The position numbers and the translations under genes were made by a program. A stretch of DNA of 64,000 nucleotides. It comes from Patagioenas fasciata. Lineage: Eukaryota > Chordata > Aves > Columbiformes > Columbidae. The stretch lies in assembly GCF_037038585.1 (NCBI RefSeq), contig NC_092526.1, positions 34,051,501-34,115,500 on the forward strand. Direction: 5' to 3'. Below, one piece after another: positions 25,400-36,835 of this stretch. Position 1 is the stretch's first letter; each line of letters starts with the position of its first letter. The notes beneath the pieces were generated by a model. The model made no database searches, was not told the DNA's origin, and worked only from the letters and a program-made list of their open reading frames with translations.

Positions 25400-25525
25400 A
25401 ATTCTTCTCTCCATTCCCAAGCTCCCCAGATGTAAAACAGGAGGATTAATAACATCTCTCTTGGCTGTTTTATGAAATTACTCTAGTCAGGGACTCTTTG
25501 TACAGTGTCCAGCCTCAGGGTCAGT
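25400..25525. mobile_element. Ancient L2/L3- or MIR-like relic
   Basis: A segment resembling 'CCCCATCTGTAAAATGG..ATAATAA' (here CCCCAGATGTAAAACAGG and then ATTAATAAC) is followed after about 60 bases by TTTGTACAGTGTCCAGC. Both blocks occur in this order in old amniote CR1-L3/L2 3' ends. Divergence is high, so the family is uncertain. Confidence 0.4.
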
Positions 25526-25686
25526 TAAAGCCCTTGTGTGCTGTTGTAACAGGTATGTTTAATAACTGATGCAAAAGCAGTAATGCTAAATTACTGCATT
25601 ATCTTATTGCCAAACCACATGGATTAAGAAATAGGTTTAACAAAGGGACTCCTGCACAAGTGAAATGGATGCATCCTGATCTCTGA

Positions 25687-25709
25687 CAAAAATAAAATAA
25701 AATAAAAAT
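25687..25709 (+). repeat. AAAAT microsatellite
   Basis: Short run of AAAAT/AAATA units. Confidence 0.85.
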
Positions 25710-28700
25710 CACACTCAGGTGGGTTGGCAGGTGTAATTTTTGTTCTCTGAAAAGTCTCAAAGTTTTTGTATAAACTCCTAGATGGAATAAGGCAAATTAA
25801 ATAAAAAATGTATTGTGGAAATTAATCAGTGAGTTTCTTAAAACAAAACAAAACAGAAAAAATCAGTATAGTTTGCTTTAGCAATGCTGATTTTTTTTCC
25901 AATAACATAAAACTTCTCCTTTTCAATGATGGAGAAATAGTTTGTTGCAATAACACTAAAAAAAATAGAACAGACTATTAATATACTATAAAAATAGCAT
26001 GGCATATAGCATACTGAAGTAATATTCTAACAAACGGATCTCCATCAAAGAAGTAAAGTAGTAAATAAAAATGAAATGTCTTGATAGTGTCAAAACAAAA
26101 AACCGAACTGTGAAAGCATAGGAGACCTGCACCAGCCTAGGAAAACTAAGCTCCCTTTCTTGGCTGCAAATGAAACATCCAAACATTTTTATCACAAGCC
26201 ATTTCACCTCCCACTTGAGTCAGACTCCTGATAACTGCTTCAGGAGAACAGCCTCATCCTGCCTGTCCCAGAGAGGTCAATGGCTTCCTTGAGACAGATG
26301 TTGATGGCCAGTTGGAAGACTGCGTGAGCATAGCACGTCACAGCCCTGCTCCAGCACGCCAGGCTGCCTCGTGAGCAGGGGATGGTTTGTACCCGATTTT
26401 AGACAGCATTTAGTGGCCTTGCCCTGTACAAGGGCTTCGTTAAGGCTTCAGGGGTGATTAAGTCTGTGGGACCTCACATGCTCCTGGTAGGGCCCTGTTT
26501 CCCAGCTGGAGACGAGCTCTTCCTAACATCTGAAACATTCCTCAAAGGGACAGTGTGAGCATCCCAAAGCAGAGTCATTCCACTGGCTTTGGATTGGATT
26601 TGCAGAAAGCAACTGAAATCCAAGGCAAACCCTTGAGCATTTCATGGAAAGATTCCTGCTGGCTTCAGTAAGCTTTCATTTGGTTTTTTGGGCTACGGCC
26701 CAAAACACCAAGGTCTCCAGATAGGAGATGGGTTTGAGGTGAGGGACAAGATAACACCTCTGAGATCCTTGGTTGCAGGTGGGGACAGTCTTGGCCCCTA
26801 CCTGAAGAAGGAGCTGGAAGGCACCCCTGCATGTGGCACGAAAAAGGAGGTAAGGTAGACAACTATGTTGTTTTTGCCTTTGTCATGCAAATACAGATCA
26901 TCTCCCCAAGTGCTCAACAGCTTGAAACAGCTGTGCAGCTTCCTAAGGCAAAACTGCTGGAACCCACTCCACGGTCATATTTCATACAGTACTACACCCT
27001 GGCCTGTTTCCCTGCATATGTATGTATATTATTTGTTTGCCCTACACATTGTACACTGCAGAAGTATTTTCTATTTCCTGGCAATCCTGGAAATAATTAA
27101 TGACCTCAGAGCATAACAGATGGTCTTGCCTTGATTGTAAAAAATAAAAAGCAAAATTTGCAACACCTGTTCACAGCTCTACAGCCAGCTCTGCTAGTGA
27201 GAGCCCAGCGGTCCAGAGGGACCCAGTGGCTCAGCATATGCACAGCCTGTCCCCAAGCATGCTGTGGGCTGAGACACAACCTTCAGGGATCTCCCTCTCT
27301 GAGCAGAGACTGCCCCATGGGTTTTTTTTTTGCAAATTCACCTGGCTAATTTGTGCTGTGCAGCGATTCTATTTAGGCTTATATTGAAGAAGTTGCTGTG
27401 TTCACCTCCAGCTCGGGCAATGGGTTTGCGTGAAGTTCAGGGTTGCTGAACACTTTGGCCAGTACAACACATGCTGTGCTTTAACATGTGGACAATTTAA
27501 AATCAAATCCTGTCTTCTTGAACCTGGTGCAACTGCTATGACAGGAAAGCTTAAGGGCAAGACCTGGGTGATCCTAAGCAGAGAGAGAACATGTGCTTAT
27601 TCTCTCTCATTAAAAGGGATATCATAGTAGCATCTACAGCCAGGACCAGGCACGCCAGGAGATGTACACAAGCATAAGAAGGAACAGCCTCTGCCATGAA
27701 GAGCTCATAACCCAAACAGCCAAAGACAAAAGTACTATCCTATTTAATTGCCAGAGAATGGAGGCAGAGAGGGCTTTAAAAGGCAGTCTTAGGGTCACGT
27801 GGAAAAAGATCTGGCAAAGCAATGATCTGAATCACTGTCCTGAAAGAAACCCAGCGCTCCATCCCAGCCCTTCATGCTATCTCTCTGCCTGACCCCCAGC
27901 ACAACTCCCGCACCGGATCTGTCCTGCTAGGGGTGCCAGCAACACTGGGGAAACATTTTCCTGCTGGAGAAGAAAATAAAGGGTGGGGTGTGATGAGACT
28001 GACTATGAGGGAATTGGGGATTATTATTATCATTGTGAGGTTGCAGACTTTTTATTGGTCTCTCTCCATTTTCAGTTCTGCAGATGGAGGGGAAACTACA
28101 GCTATCACTGCTGAAAGTTTTCCCTGGCATTTTGTTGCCCTGACTCTGACCCCTCTTAGAAGTGGAGTTGGGAAGAGAGAGGATCCAGCAGCTGCGAGCA
28201 GCACAGCCGTGCGGCTGCCTTAGCTGCAGCCTGACAGCAGTCAGAGGCGAAGTGCCTCTTTCTCTGTACAACTGAGAAAGGACGTGGCTACACAAGGATG
28301 CAGGTACACTCAGTCCTAACTTCTGGAGAAGATGAGTTCATTGTTTCACCTCAGTAAAACCCTTCTCAAAGAGCCAGCTCCATTTGAGAAGGCACCTAAA
28401 AGCAGCTAGAGGAGCCTGGCCTTCACCACCCGTATTCCTTTCAGGATTTCATACTTACAACAGCCCCTTTATTTCTCTTTTTTTTTTATAAGCAGTAAAT
28501 TTCTTGGGGGTAACAGACCATTCCTTTGACCTTGCTCATGTAACACTGGGGGTGGTGAGTGTTATCACTTTGCAAATAACTCAAGGAATTTCACAACAGA
28601 GCCAATGTCTGCTCCCCCAAACACAGTCCTGCAGGACAGCAACGCCTACCAGAGTTGCTGGTTGTTAGGATTGCTGTAACATTTTAAGGCCTCACCACAG

Positions 28701-30239
28701 AGCTCTTTTACCTCAGGGATGTCACATGTATTCAATCATCTCCTAGTAGCCACCCCCAGTTCTCCCAACAGCTGCACACAGAGGAGAATACCCAAAGCCA
28801 TGAGTCAAACAGCAATAACAGTTCAAAGATCCCAAAGTCTAATTTTCTCTGTCATTCGGGGCTTCTTCCCAAGTCTGCTGACTGCCTGGGACTCTTCCCA
28901 CTGACCTAAAAGGTCAGGGATTGGGCAAATGCAACTCGTCAGGGACTGCGTCCCCACTGAAAGGCAAGGTGAACATCCTGGGGCAGTGTGGACTGGCTTG
29001 GCTCCTTTGAAAATGTTCATTTTTAGATTAGTTCCTCTCACACTGCTCCTTATGCCTCTTGCTCTCACCTGGTCTGTGAACGGGGTCTGTTACCAACATA
29101 CCAAAACTGCTTGCTTGTACAGGGTGCAGACTTGCACCCGTTTCTCTGCCAGGGGCATGAGCCCACCCTTCCTATTGCACACATCTGAGGTGGCAGGATG
29201 GGAGCTTGCTCAGGCATGGCCACCCTGCAATCTGCTGCTGCTGACATGCTCCTCATCACCATCAAGCACAGCAGCGTTGGCTCAACCTGCTCACTCACCT
29301 CCTGTGCCCCAGGGAGCAGCCTCAGCCTCTGGTGCAGGGCTTCCAGCAGGCAGCCATTCCGTCCCAGCAGCCTCTCCAGCTCCTAGGGTCACCTCTGCTT
29401 CTGTAAAACCAGCTCCTTTCTTCAAGACTGAGGATTTCCTAAAAGGGAGGAGCAGAAGAGCAAAGAGGTGATAATTCTGTTAATTCTCAGTTAACTCCCT
29501 CCTGCCTGCAGGCAGGGCTGAGCTTTCATCTACTTTCCCCAGCCTTTGCAGAGCAGATCCTGGCAGTCCCTGCCCTGTGCTGGGATCTCTGCTCACTTCG
29601 TGCCACAGGGTTAATTCCTGCTCTCCCCCTCCTCCCCACCTTTTGGGCCACACTGCACAACCTAGTTCTCCATCATGGTATTAAACTGTTCGTGGAGTTT
29701 GGGTTAAAAAGAACAGAGAAGGAGCTTTGTGGTGTTTTTTTGTTTTCCAGTAGGAGAAGACATCTCACAGCCTTTCACTGCTGATGGTTATTGTAGCGCA
29801 GTCCACTAGGAAAGCCGAGCGAGGGCAGAAGAGCAGAAAAGATAGAAGCAAGAAGCTGGATCCAAGTGGCGGGTCCTGCAGAGCAGGGGGATCTCACTCA
29901 GGGAGGTCAGCTCTCGATTAGAGAGGAGCCTGCCTTTGGCAATGATATTAAAGACCGTCCTCAGGAGAGGTGATTTCAGTTCCTGGCTCTGACACGCGCC
30001 TCCTGCCTGACTTGGCCTACTCACTTAATCTTTCCCTCTTTCTCCAATGGCAGCAATGTTTCTTTTACTCTGTCTTGTCTATATATACCACAAGTTTTTT
30101 GGAGGAAGGGTAGGGCTAGGCATTTGCTTTCTGGGCTTTGCTGATCCATGGCTGTGATTTCCCAGATCTGCTGGGTATGATCCTAATGTCTGCCTTGCTG
30201 GCAAACCATAAATGCCCTTTCAGCCAAAGAGGATCCTGG
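25710..30239. other. Unique sequence, no gene recognised
   Basis: It includes the longest ordinary open frame of the window, 28929-29471 (+, 180 codons). This frame is Ala/Ser/Pro-rich in its second half and contains a hydrophobic stretch near residues 29-45. No family is recognisable and it lacks a clear start context. A splice-bounded open segment at 26779-26849 was also noted but has a weak acceptor. Confidence 0.5.
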
Positions 30240-30880
30240 CTCCACTTAATTTTTTTTAAAACCAATTAGTTATAACAGACATGTCTCAGCTATTAGCACA
30301 TCATTAATCAACATATCACAAATACAGCAGCTTTTTTTCTATTTCGGGCCCTTCTCCAAGAGACTATTCTAATTGTTGATGACTACTTTGCCGATATTAT
30401 TGTGATGTGCTTTCTCGCTATGTGTTTATGGATACAGTTTTCTCCCACTCACATCATGGAAAATCTTATTTTGTCAAAAAAAAGAAAATAAATTTTTATT
30501 TATCTTTATCAGGGAAGGTTTTTTTTCGGGTCCAGGATAAGTTTCCTAGTTAGACGTAAGGAGCACAGCAGTGCTAACCTGGGAAGCAGCAGACTGAATT
30601 TTGCTTTATGTGTCTGATGAGACAAAGCAGCACTTTAAAGGCAGCTTTCCAGACCCCATGAAATGCTGGGATTTATTAGGGTATTCGCTCTTATAAGCGC
30701 CATTCTCTGCCCCCATTCTCATTTGGGAGAAAGTCAAAACTTCTTCAGGAATATTTATGAGAAGGCTATTACAATTATGATACAGAGAATCTGTACTACA
30801 AGCAAAACACCATTTGGTGTTGATTAGCCTTAATTATAACAGTGCAATCAAAATACTGTTGCCACTGCCCTGAGCCACAG
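30240..30880. promoter_or_regulatory. Candidate conserved non-coding element
   Basis: This AT-rich, complex (not simple-repeat) block is dense in homeodomain-type cores: ATTAATCA, AATTAGTTATAA, TTAATTATAA and several GATTAG/CAATTA motifs. It contains no frame of note and no transposon signature. Such blocks often mark developmental enhancers in large gene deserts or introns. This rests on composition alone. Confidence 0.3.
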
Positions 30881-31003
30881 TGGAAGGTGTATTTGGGAGG
30901 CCTGTTTCACAGTCAGTTTTCCCCACCTGCCTGTTGCATCTCCTCTCTAAGTTACATTTCAAGCGGGATGCCTCAAGCCTTGGCCTCAATTTCTTTATTT
31001 CAG

Positions 31004-31033
31004 CTGTGGGAAAGAAAGACAAGGATCTTGTTG
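31004..31033 (+). other. Candidate 30-nt microexon
   Basis: A strong acceptor (pyrimidine-rich TTTCTTTATTTCAG ending at 31003) is followed after exactly 30 bases by a near-consensus donor (GTAAGTG from 31034). One frame reads VGKKDKDLV, charged and plausible as an alternatively spliced insert; the length keeps frame. It follows closely on the conserved-element candidate at 30240-30880, as microexons often have conserved flanks. No neighbouring exons were identified and the peptide matches nothing I know, so it may be a chance pairing of sites. Confidence 0.2.
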
Positions 31034-33407
31034 GTAAGTGTGACCTTACACCAAGCAAATCCTGCATCTTTCTCTTTGGAAAGAAGCATTTGGCTCACCA
31101 GTTTTCAAGCAGTTACTCTCCTAGTTTTTCAGCTTCCTCCTCCACTTTACTGTTAAATATCTCATGTTTAATTCAATTGTGACCTAAAAAAAGAAAACTA
31201 ACTACTGTAATTGTTTTTTGTATTTCTTTCCCTGCTCCTGAGCCAGGAGGCAAAGCTTTATGAGCTGACATTTTTTCCCTCCTGCTGCCCTCATGCCCTG
31301 AAGTTTGCAATAAGCATTTGCCTCAGGATTTCGTGCACTCGGCCCACAAGAGGTGCTTGGTCTCTTACACTATGCACATGATGCTGTCCAGGTCTGCACA
31401 CTGTGATTCCCAAGAAGAGCAAAGCCAAGAATCGCATCTCAGCTGCTGATAGGCAATCGGTTCCCATCAGCTTTCCAGCATGCATCCCCAGAGAGTGATT
31501 CAGGGCTTGAAAACTCGTGCCAAAAGCCAATGGCTCAAGACAGACAGGAAACAGAATGGTTTCTATTTAACAAGGAGAATACTCCTGAGACAGGCTGGGA
31601 TGAGGAGGAGGAGGGAAGTGCCTTTCCAAGACTCCGCCGTGGAAAAGGAGGAACCCTTGGTGTTAACAGGGCTGCCTTTTGTCTCCTTCCCCCTTGACTT
31701 CTGCAGGTCCTTTAAATAGAGATGAACGTAAGCGACAGACAAAGGAGCTGATTTTGCTGCCCTCATATTTCAGTCTCCATCACCATAATCCCAAGGAAAT
31801 CCAGATTAGCACCTTTTGAGCAATGTATAAGTTTATAACAGGACCCTTGAGATACGTTGCTTCTTCTGCCATAAAAGCAAATGTCAGTTTAAGAATAGTT
31901 AATTCTATTGACTAGAAGGCAGTAATAGCACTTATTTTTGTTCGCTGGCAACACCTAACCCTTTAAATGATATCAGATGGGTATGAGTCAACAACCTAGC
32001 CCTGAATAATGTGCTGCTCAGACTGCCTATAAATATATTTTACTTTTCCTCTTTCATATAAAGCTAGCTCCTACAACAGCTACTCACAGCCAAGGGGTCT
32101 GCTGGGGACAGACAGACATATGCCTGGAACAAGGGGGCACTGAAGTAGCTGCATTCCCTCTAATCTCTTCCTGCCAGAGGGGCCACTAAAAATACAGTAG
32201 CCACTGAGTTGCTTTTGCTCTCATTATGGCTGGGTGGTGCAGGAGCGGGGAACAGCAGCCAAATTCTTTATATCTTCCCAGTCTCGGCTGAAAAAAGCTC
32301 CAAAGCAGATGATAATTAAGCCCTTAATATTTCCAATAGATTTAAAATACAGCTATTTTTACCACACAGGCATGCAGAGCCAGGAACACACACTGCACAC
32401 AGACAGGGAGCGGCAGCTCTGCTCTGCCTGCTTAGGCAGCTTCAGTCTTCACAGTGGTACATCTGGGAGATGGAGAACTTAAATGAAAGTTTGCTTTAGT
32501 GGAGTTTTCATTCAAGCTTTTTTTTTGCCAAGCCAGGTGATATTGAGAACACTGAACTATTTTAATCAGCTACAGGAAAAAGTTGTATCGCCTCTTTTTG
32601 AGGGGGCACAACAATTTCTGGTTGGAACTCAAGGAGCTGGTTCCAGGAGCAGTGAAACTGAAGTTCAGTCTTTCTCCAAGAACTGAGCCCAGTCAAACAT
32701 GCTTAATGGCCCTCTGGGCTAGCAAGTGATGTAGCATCATACTCTGGGCTGTCTTTCCTCAAGCCAATGGAGAAGACAACCACAGGCAGCTAGGTCAGCC
32801 TGCGGTGGATTCTGGTGGGAGTGTAGACCACAGGTTGTAGATACTACACCCACTGAACTGGTGAATGTACCCTCGTACTTGATGCGACTTGAATTCTGTA
32901 TATAACTCTGCAGCCTAATGACAGAGATTTCAGTTCCAGCATTGCTACTGGTGGGAATTTTAGCAGAAACCCATTTTCCTTAGGGCTAATGTCTCTCACA
33001 AGAAGTCCTGATACTTCAAGACAAAGTTTCCTTTAACTCGAGATCACATATCTGAAAAGTTCATCAACTGTCATTCAGATTATTTCTTTTATATCTTTTT
33101 TACACGATAAACAGAGGCAGGAACATTCAGGCAAATTTACAACAGCTCTCTCCTCCCACATTATGTGCTGAAATTAATAGAGAAGACTTAATGTTCATTT
33201 AGAGTCTCTTGATGGGATTTTCTTTCTTATCTTTAAAGAGACTTCTGGATGGTGATTGCTGAAATCTTGGCTGCATCTGTAGGACTTTACAAAACTCCTT
33301 TTGTTGCTCTAAACCTGACCCATGGAAATTGAGATCATTCACCACTGATTTCAAAAGAAGTGGAGTTCATAGGGTGTTTTGGAAAAATCCCATCTTACAT
33401 CCCACAG
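31034..33407. other. Unique sequence, no gene recognised
   Basis: AT-rich unique sequence with scattered ATTA cores around 31800-32060, similar in character to the block at 30240. No repeats or credible frames were found. Confidence 0.5.
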
Positions 33408-33521
33408 CTGTTAGGGGTTTATGAAAATCTTGTCTGCCATTACAGGCTATACATAAGAGATGAGATGTTTCAAAAGATGTCCCGTGGAACCTGGGAACGA
33501 CAAGGAAGAGGCTCAGATGTG
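33408..33521 (+). other. Candidate 114-nt symmetric exon
   Basis: The acceptor CATCTTACATCCCACAG ends at 33407 and the donor GTAAGG begins at 33522. The 38 codons between are open in phase 0 at both ends and read LLGVYENLVCHYRLY onward, ending RGSDV. The segment is rich in charged and aromatic residues. A second acceptor-like site lies inside, just before codon 13. The peptide is not recognised and no partner exons were found. Confidence 0.2.
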
Positions 33522-34584
33522 GTAAGGTTAGAAACTGCCCATTCCTCATCATACATTAGAGAGTAATGAAGGTCTATCTTGCATCACAGTGCACAGCAGA
33601 AAATAGAAGCTGTCAGGGGATTAACATGACATTATTTTGCAACATGCAACATAAAAATTCTCATTAGGTGAGCCAGCAGAAATCAGTCTTTGTGTCAAAT
33701 ACTGTATGTACTGGGGCAGGGTGACCAGCTCAGCTGGGAGTCTAAGTTTGGTGACTGACTCATCTCTGTCTCAACCTGTTGAATGGGACCCAAAGGTTTT
33801 CCCGCTTGCTTCCACAGAAATAGATACACATATAACGACTTTGATTGGAAGGCGAATTTCCTTCTATTGCAGCTCAGACAAGGCCAGGTGGCACCACAGA
33901 ATATTAATCAGTCACAATGTATAGTCTGTGGGATTTAAAGAGGCACAGACGTATTTCTTAACATTTATGCTTTTTTCCTGTCCACAGACCACATCTGAAA
34001 GGCACTTAAGATTTTCTCCATTAGCCAAAGATTTCAGCAAGTATCTGACAGCCTTGCACAATGGTGAATAGCAGCTCAGTGAAATCTAGCTCTCAGAGAG
34101 CTGTGCACGTGCCCGTACAATCAATTTGTGCATCCACAGGAGATCTGAGCCTTCCATGCAAGAAGCAGACTCATTGCTGCCTGGATATGCTGGGAAATCC
34201 CAGAGCAAACAGCAAACACCTTAGGAAGGGGAGGATCCATGTTGCTGGAGATCATCTGGTCCAGCACATAAGGGATTACACAAACAGCCAAGAAATCCCC
34301 AGGGAGCTGTGGCTGGCACAAAACTACTCACTATTATCAGCCCTAAGAACAGAGCTGAAATGAATGAGCACAGTCTGCTCATGCAATAATGTAATGTAAC
34401 ATAGTTCATGCAATAGCGGTGCTCTGAGACACTGTGGATGGCACATGTGCTCCCACCTGGGCCAGATTATCCCACTTTGCTACAGGATAGTCTCTGTCCT
34501 GCAATTTGCTGCTACATACTTATTGTCCTCCACACCTAGCCACTTTCCACTACAGTTTTGACACAAGGCACTGCATGTCCTGTA
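33522..34584. other. Unique sequence, no gene recognised
   Basis: Frame 34061-34363 (+, 100 codons) is unsupported by any motif. No repeats were recognised. Confidence 0.5.
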
Positions 34585-34640
34585 GTCATAAATTCAGAGA
34601 CTAAGGCCAGAAGGAAGTGTCACGTTACCTCAACCAAACA
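34585..34640 (-). mobile_element. Old CR1-like 3' end fragment
   Basis: The order CATAAATTCAGAGA, then AAGGCCAGAAGGAAG resembles the complement of an old reptile/bird CR1 tail (TCATAGATT..AAGGCCAGAAGGGACC). Only about 55 bases align by eye, and divergence is high. Confidence 0.4.
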
Positions 34641-35743
34641 CTGGCTTTAATTAAATTATCCTTCATCATGCCTGTCTTTCACTCTTACACTGAAGTCCAC
34701 AAGGGGTGAAGTATCTACAAACTGGTGAAAAGAGCTATACATAGTCCAAAGAGTCAAATGCGAAAGAAAGGTCAGTAGAAATGTCTTCTTGATGTACTCC
34801 AGGGCTAAATCTCCATCTGCCATAATATTATAAAAACACTATCGCTTTGGAAGCTGGTAATCACTGACTCTGAGATCCACAGACAACCACAGACCTAAAC
34901 AAAGGCAAGGCAATGTGTCTTTCAAGTACCTCAGCAAAGGACAAATCCTACAAGAAGCAGCAGGATGCAGGCACGTATAAGAATGAAGACAGAGCTTTTA
35001 GCGCACAGAAATTGCTGAGGAGAGCTGGAGATTTCTGACAAGGAAAGTGTTTGTTTCTTTTGAGATCATAGCAACAGGACACCATGTACATGCTGTGTAA
35101 CTAAATAATCATTTTTCCAAGGAATAACTCTCTCCAAATAATACAATTAATTTCTCCTCTTAATGGAAAAAAAAACCTTTACGAACCTGCCAGGCCAGAG
35201 GGACAACACTATCCTCATCCAGCACATCTTCTGTTTTTCCAAAACCATTTCCCAGCTTTAATTCCAAGGCAGTGAGTCCTCTCATTCAGATAGCTGAGTG
35301 GCCTGTTCACGAGATACATAAATCACAGATAAGCAGGTGACCTAGCCAGTTGTCGGACACAATGCAAACCCCATGGTTGTTTGCTTTCAGCCGCTTCCTC
35401 CAGACAATCCCCATGGCTGCTGTTGGGCACTGATCCACCAGCTCCTGACCCATTTTCAGTGCAGATACAAGCCATTTTCCCACAGCAGCTTTGCAGGTAG
35501 CAGTTAACTTTGCTCTGGTCTCCTTTACCTATTACAGTCCAGCAACCTCCTAAACCTGGATTAAGACTGGGAATTTCAAGAGGCTAGGAGCTCTGTTCCA
35601 GGTGTTGGCTGGCTTCAGTTCCAAGGATATGTCATAGGAAAGAGTCCCAGGTTACTTCCCATCTTGTAGTACAGAATGTATTTATTCTCTTTGACCACTT
35701 CTTCTCCCTGCAGAGCACAACTGAAGTTATTTATACCATGCTG
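34641..35743. other. Unique sequence, no gene recognised
   Basis: Ordinary unique sequence up to the transposon; no credible frames or repeats. Confidence 0.5.
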
Positions 35744-35745
35744 TA

Positions 35746-35973
35746 CCCTGTTTCCCCGAGAATAAGCCCTATCCCGAAAATAAGCCCTAGCATGATTTTC
35801 CAGGATTTTTGAGGATGCTTGAAATATAAGCCCTACTCCAAAAATAAGCCCTAGTTACAGTTCATTAAAAACGGCAATTTACATAGTGCCCAGGCAGCTA
35901 TACGTGTGAAAAAGCAATACGTTTTGGAACAAAAATTAACATAAGACCCTGTCTTATTTTCAGGGAAACAGGG
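35746..35973. mobile_element. Non-autonomous Tc1/mariner-type DNA transposon (MITE), 228 bp
   Basis: The element begins CCCTGTTTCCCCGAGAATAAG and ends with its complement (21-bp inverted ends, two mismatches). TA flanks both sides (35744-35745 and 35974-35975), the target duplication typical of the Tc1/mariner superfamily. Inside, the decamer AATAAGCCCT occurs at 35761, 35779 and 35843, with a one-base variant at 35825. That makes two pairs with an 18-base period, lying 64 bases apart, as expected of repeated transposase-binding sites. There is no transposase frame, so movement would need an enzyme supplied in trans. Both ends and the duplication are intact, pointing to a whole, not very old, copy. 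I recall similar end sequences from other vertebrate genomes but cannot name the family. Confidence 0.88.
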
Positions 35974-35975
35974 TA

Positions 35976-36777
35976 GCTGGATTGCAAGAAACTGAAGCAC
36001 TTCAAACCTGTGTGCTACTTGAATAACACACAGAAAATGTGACCTTCTCCAACATTAGCATTTCAGCAGGAAAATAATTGCTCCATGCGAGTGGTTTGTC
36101 CTAGTAATTAGCTCTTTCACTGATTAGCAATTTCAGCACTGGCTCAGAAGAAACAAAAGCAAAGAATAACCATAGAACCAAAGATAAGTTGGTGTAAGCT
36201 GGCACCATTTTGTTGCTATCAGTCTTGATATTCAGTGAAGGGTTTGTGTGTGGAGGGAACACGAGGCGTCTGCGTGGGCAGATGGCAGAAAACTTCCCAA
36301 CAGGAAGAACAAAGTCAAAGTCAACAATGGTCACACTCCAGTATATTTCTGTCTGCATTTCTTCTTTCTTTTCCAGTTTCTTTTGGCCTTGCAAGCCGGA
36401 AGAAATAAACGTTATAGCTATCACATTATTTTTTCACTGTATCATTTCAAGTAGTTTACTTCAAGGGCTTCTTTGGAAACACTCACAGAGGTGTAATTCC
36501 CATTACAAACTAAGCAGCTCTGACCCTGCTACGTAGAAAAACTCAAAGTCACACTAATCAGAAGCTTAATTGAACTCTTCTGCTCAGCCTGGAAATATAC
36601 ATTCTTGTAGGTATATCTGTGAAATCTCAAAAATTTTAAGGCAGAGACATAGTAAAAAAGCATGTTAGAACCTGGATTGAAAATTGCTGTAGAGTGGGAC
36701 AGTGTAAGGGGGAAATATAATATATACCAACATTGAGCTTCATCTTTCTCAGCCATCCACTCACAGTCACTGCTGTA
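35976..36777. other. Unique AT-rich sequence
   Basis: Overlapping frames of about 107 codons at 36101-36536 on both strands look like chance. A few ATTA-type cores occur near 36095-36130. Confidence 0.5.
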
Positions 36778-36835
36778 GACATGATGCTGGGCAAGATGGA
36801 CCCTTGGGCCCATCTAATACAGCTCTTCTTATCAG
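36778..36835 (+). mobile_element. Old CR1 3' end fragment
   Basis: The string GATGCTGGGCAAGATGGACC, then TTGGGCCCATCTAATACAG, then CTCTTCTTAT closely follows the reptile/bird CR1 tail (ATACTGGGCTAGATGGACC..TTGGTCTGATCCAGTA..GTTCTTATG). Only the last 60 bases or so are recognisable. Confidence 0.65.

Noticed and set aside
26779..26849. Splice-bounded open segment containing GDSLGPYLKKELEGT
   Set aside because: Composition is protein-like, but the acceptor pyrimidine tract is interrupted and two frames are open, so there is no way to choose.
28929..29471. 180-codon plus-strand frame with a hydrophobic stretch
   Set aside because: Compositional (Ala/Ser/Pro) second half, no recognised family, no splice or promoter context, and competing frames on both strands. 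Long frames like this are expected now and then in GC-richer DNA.
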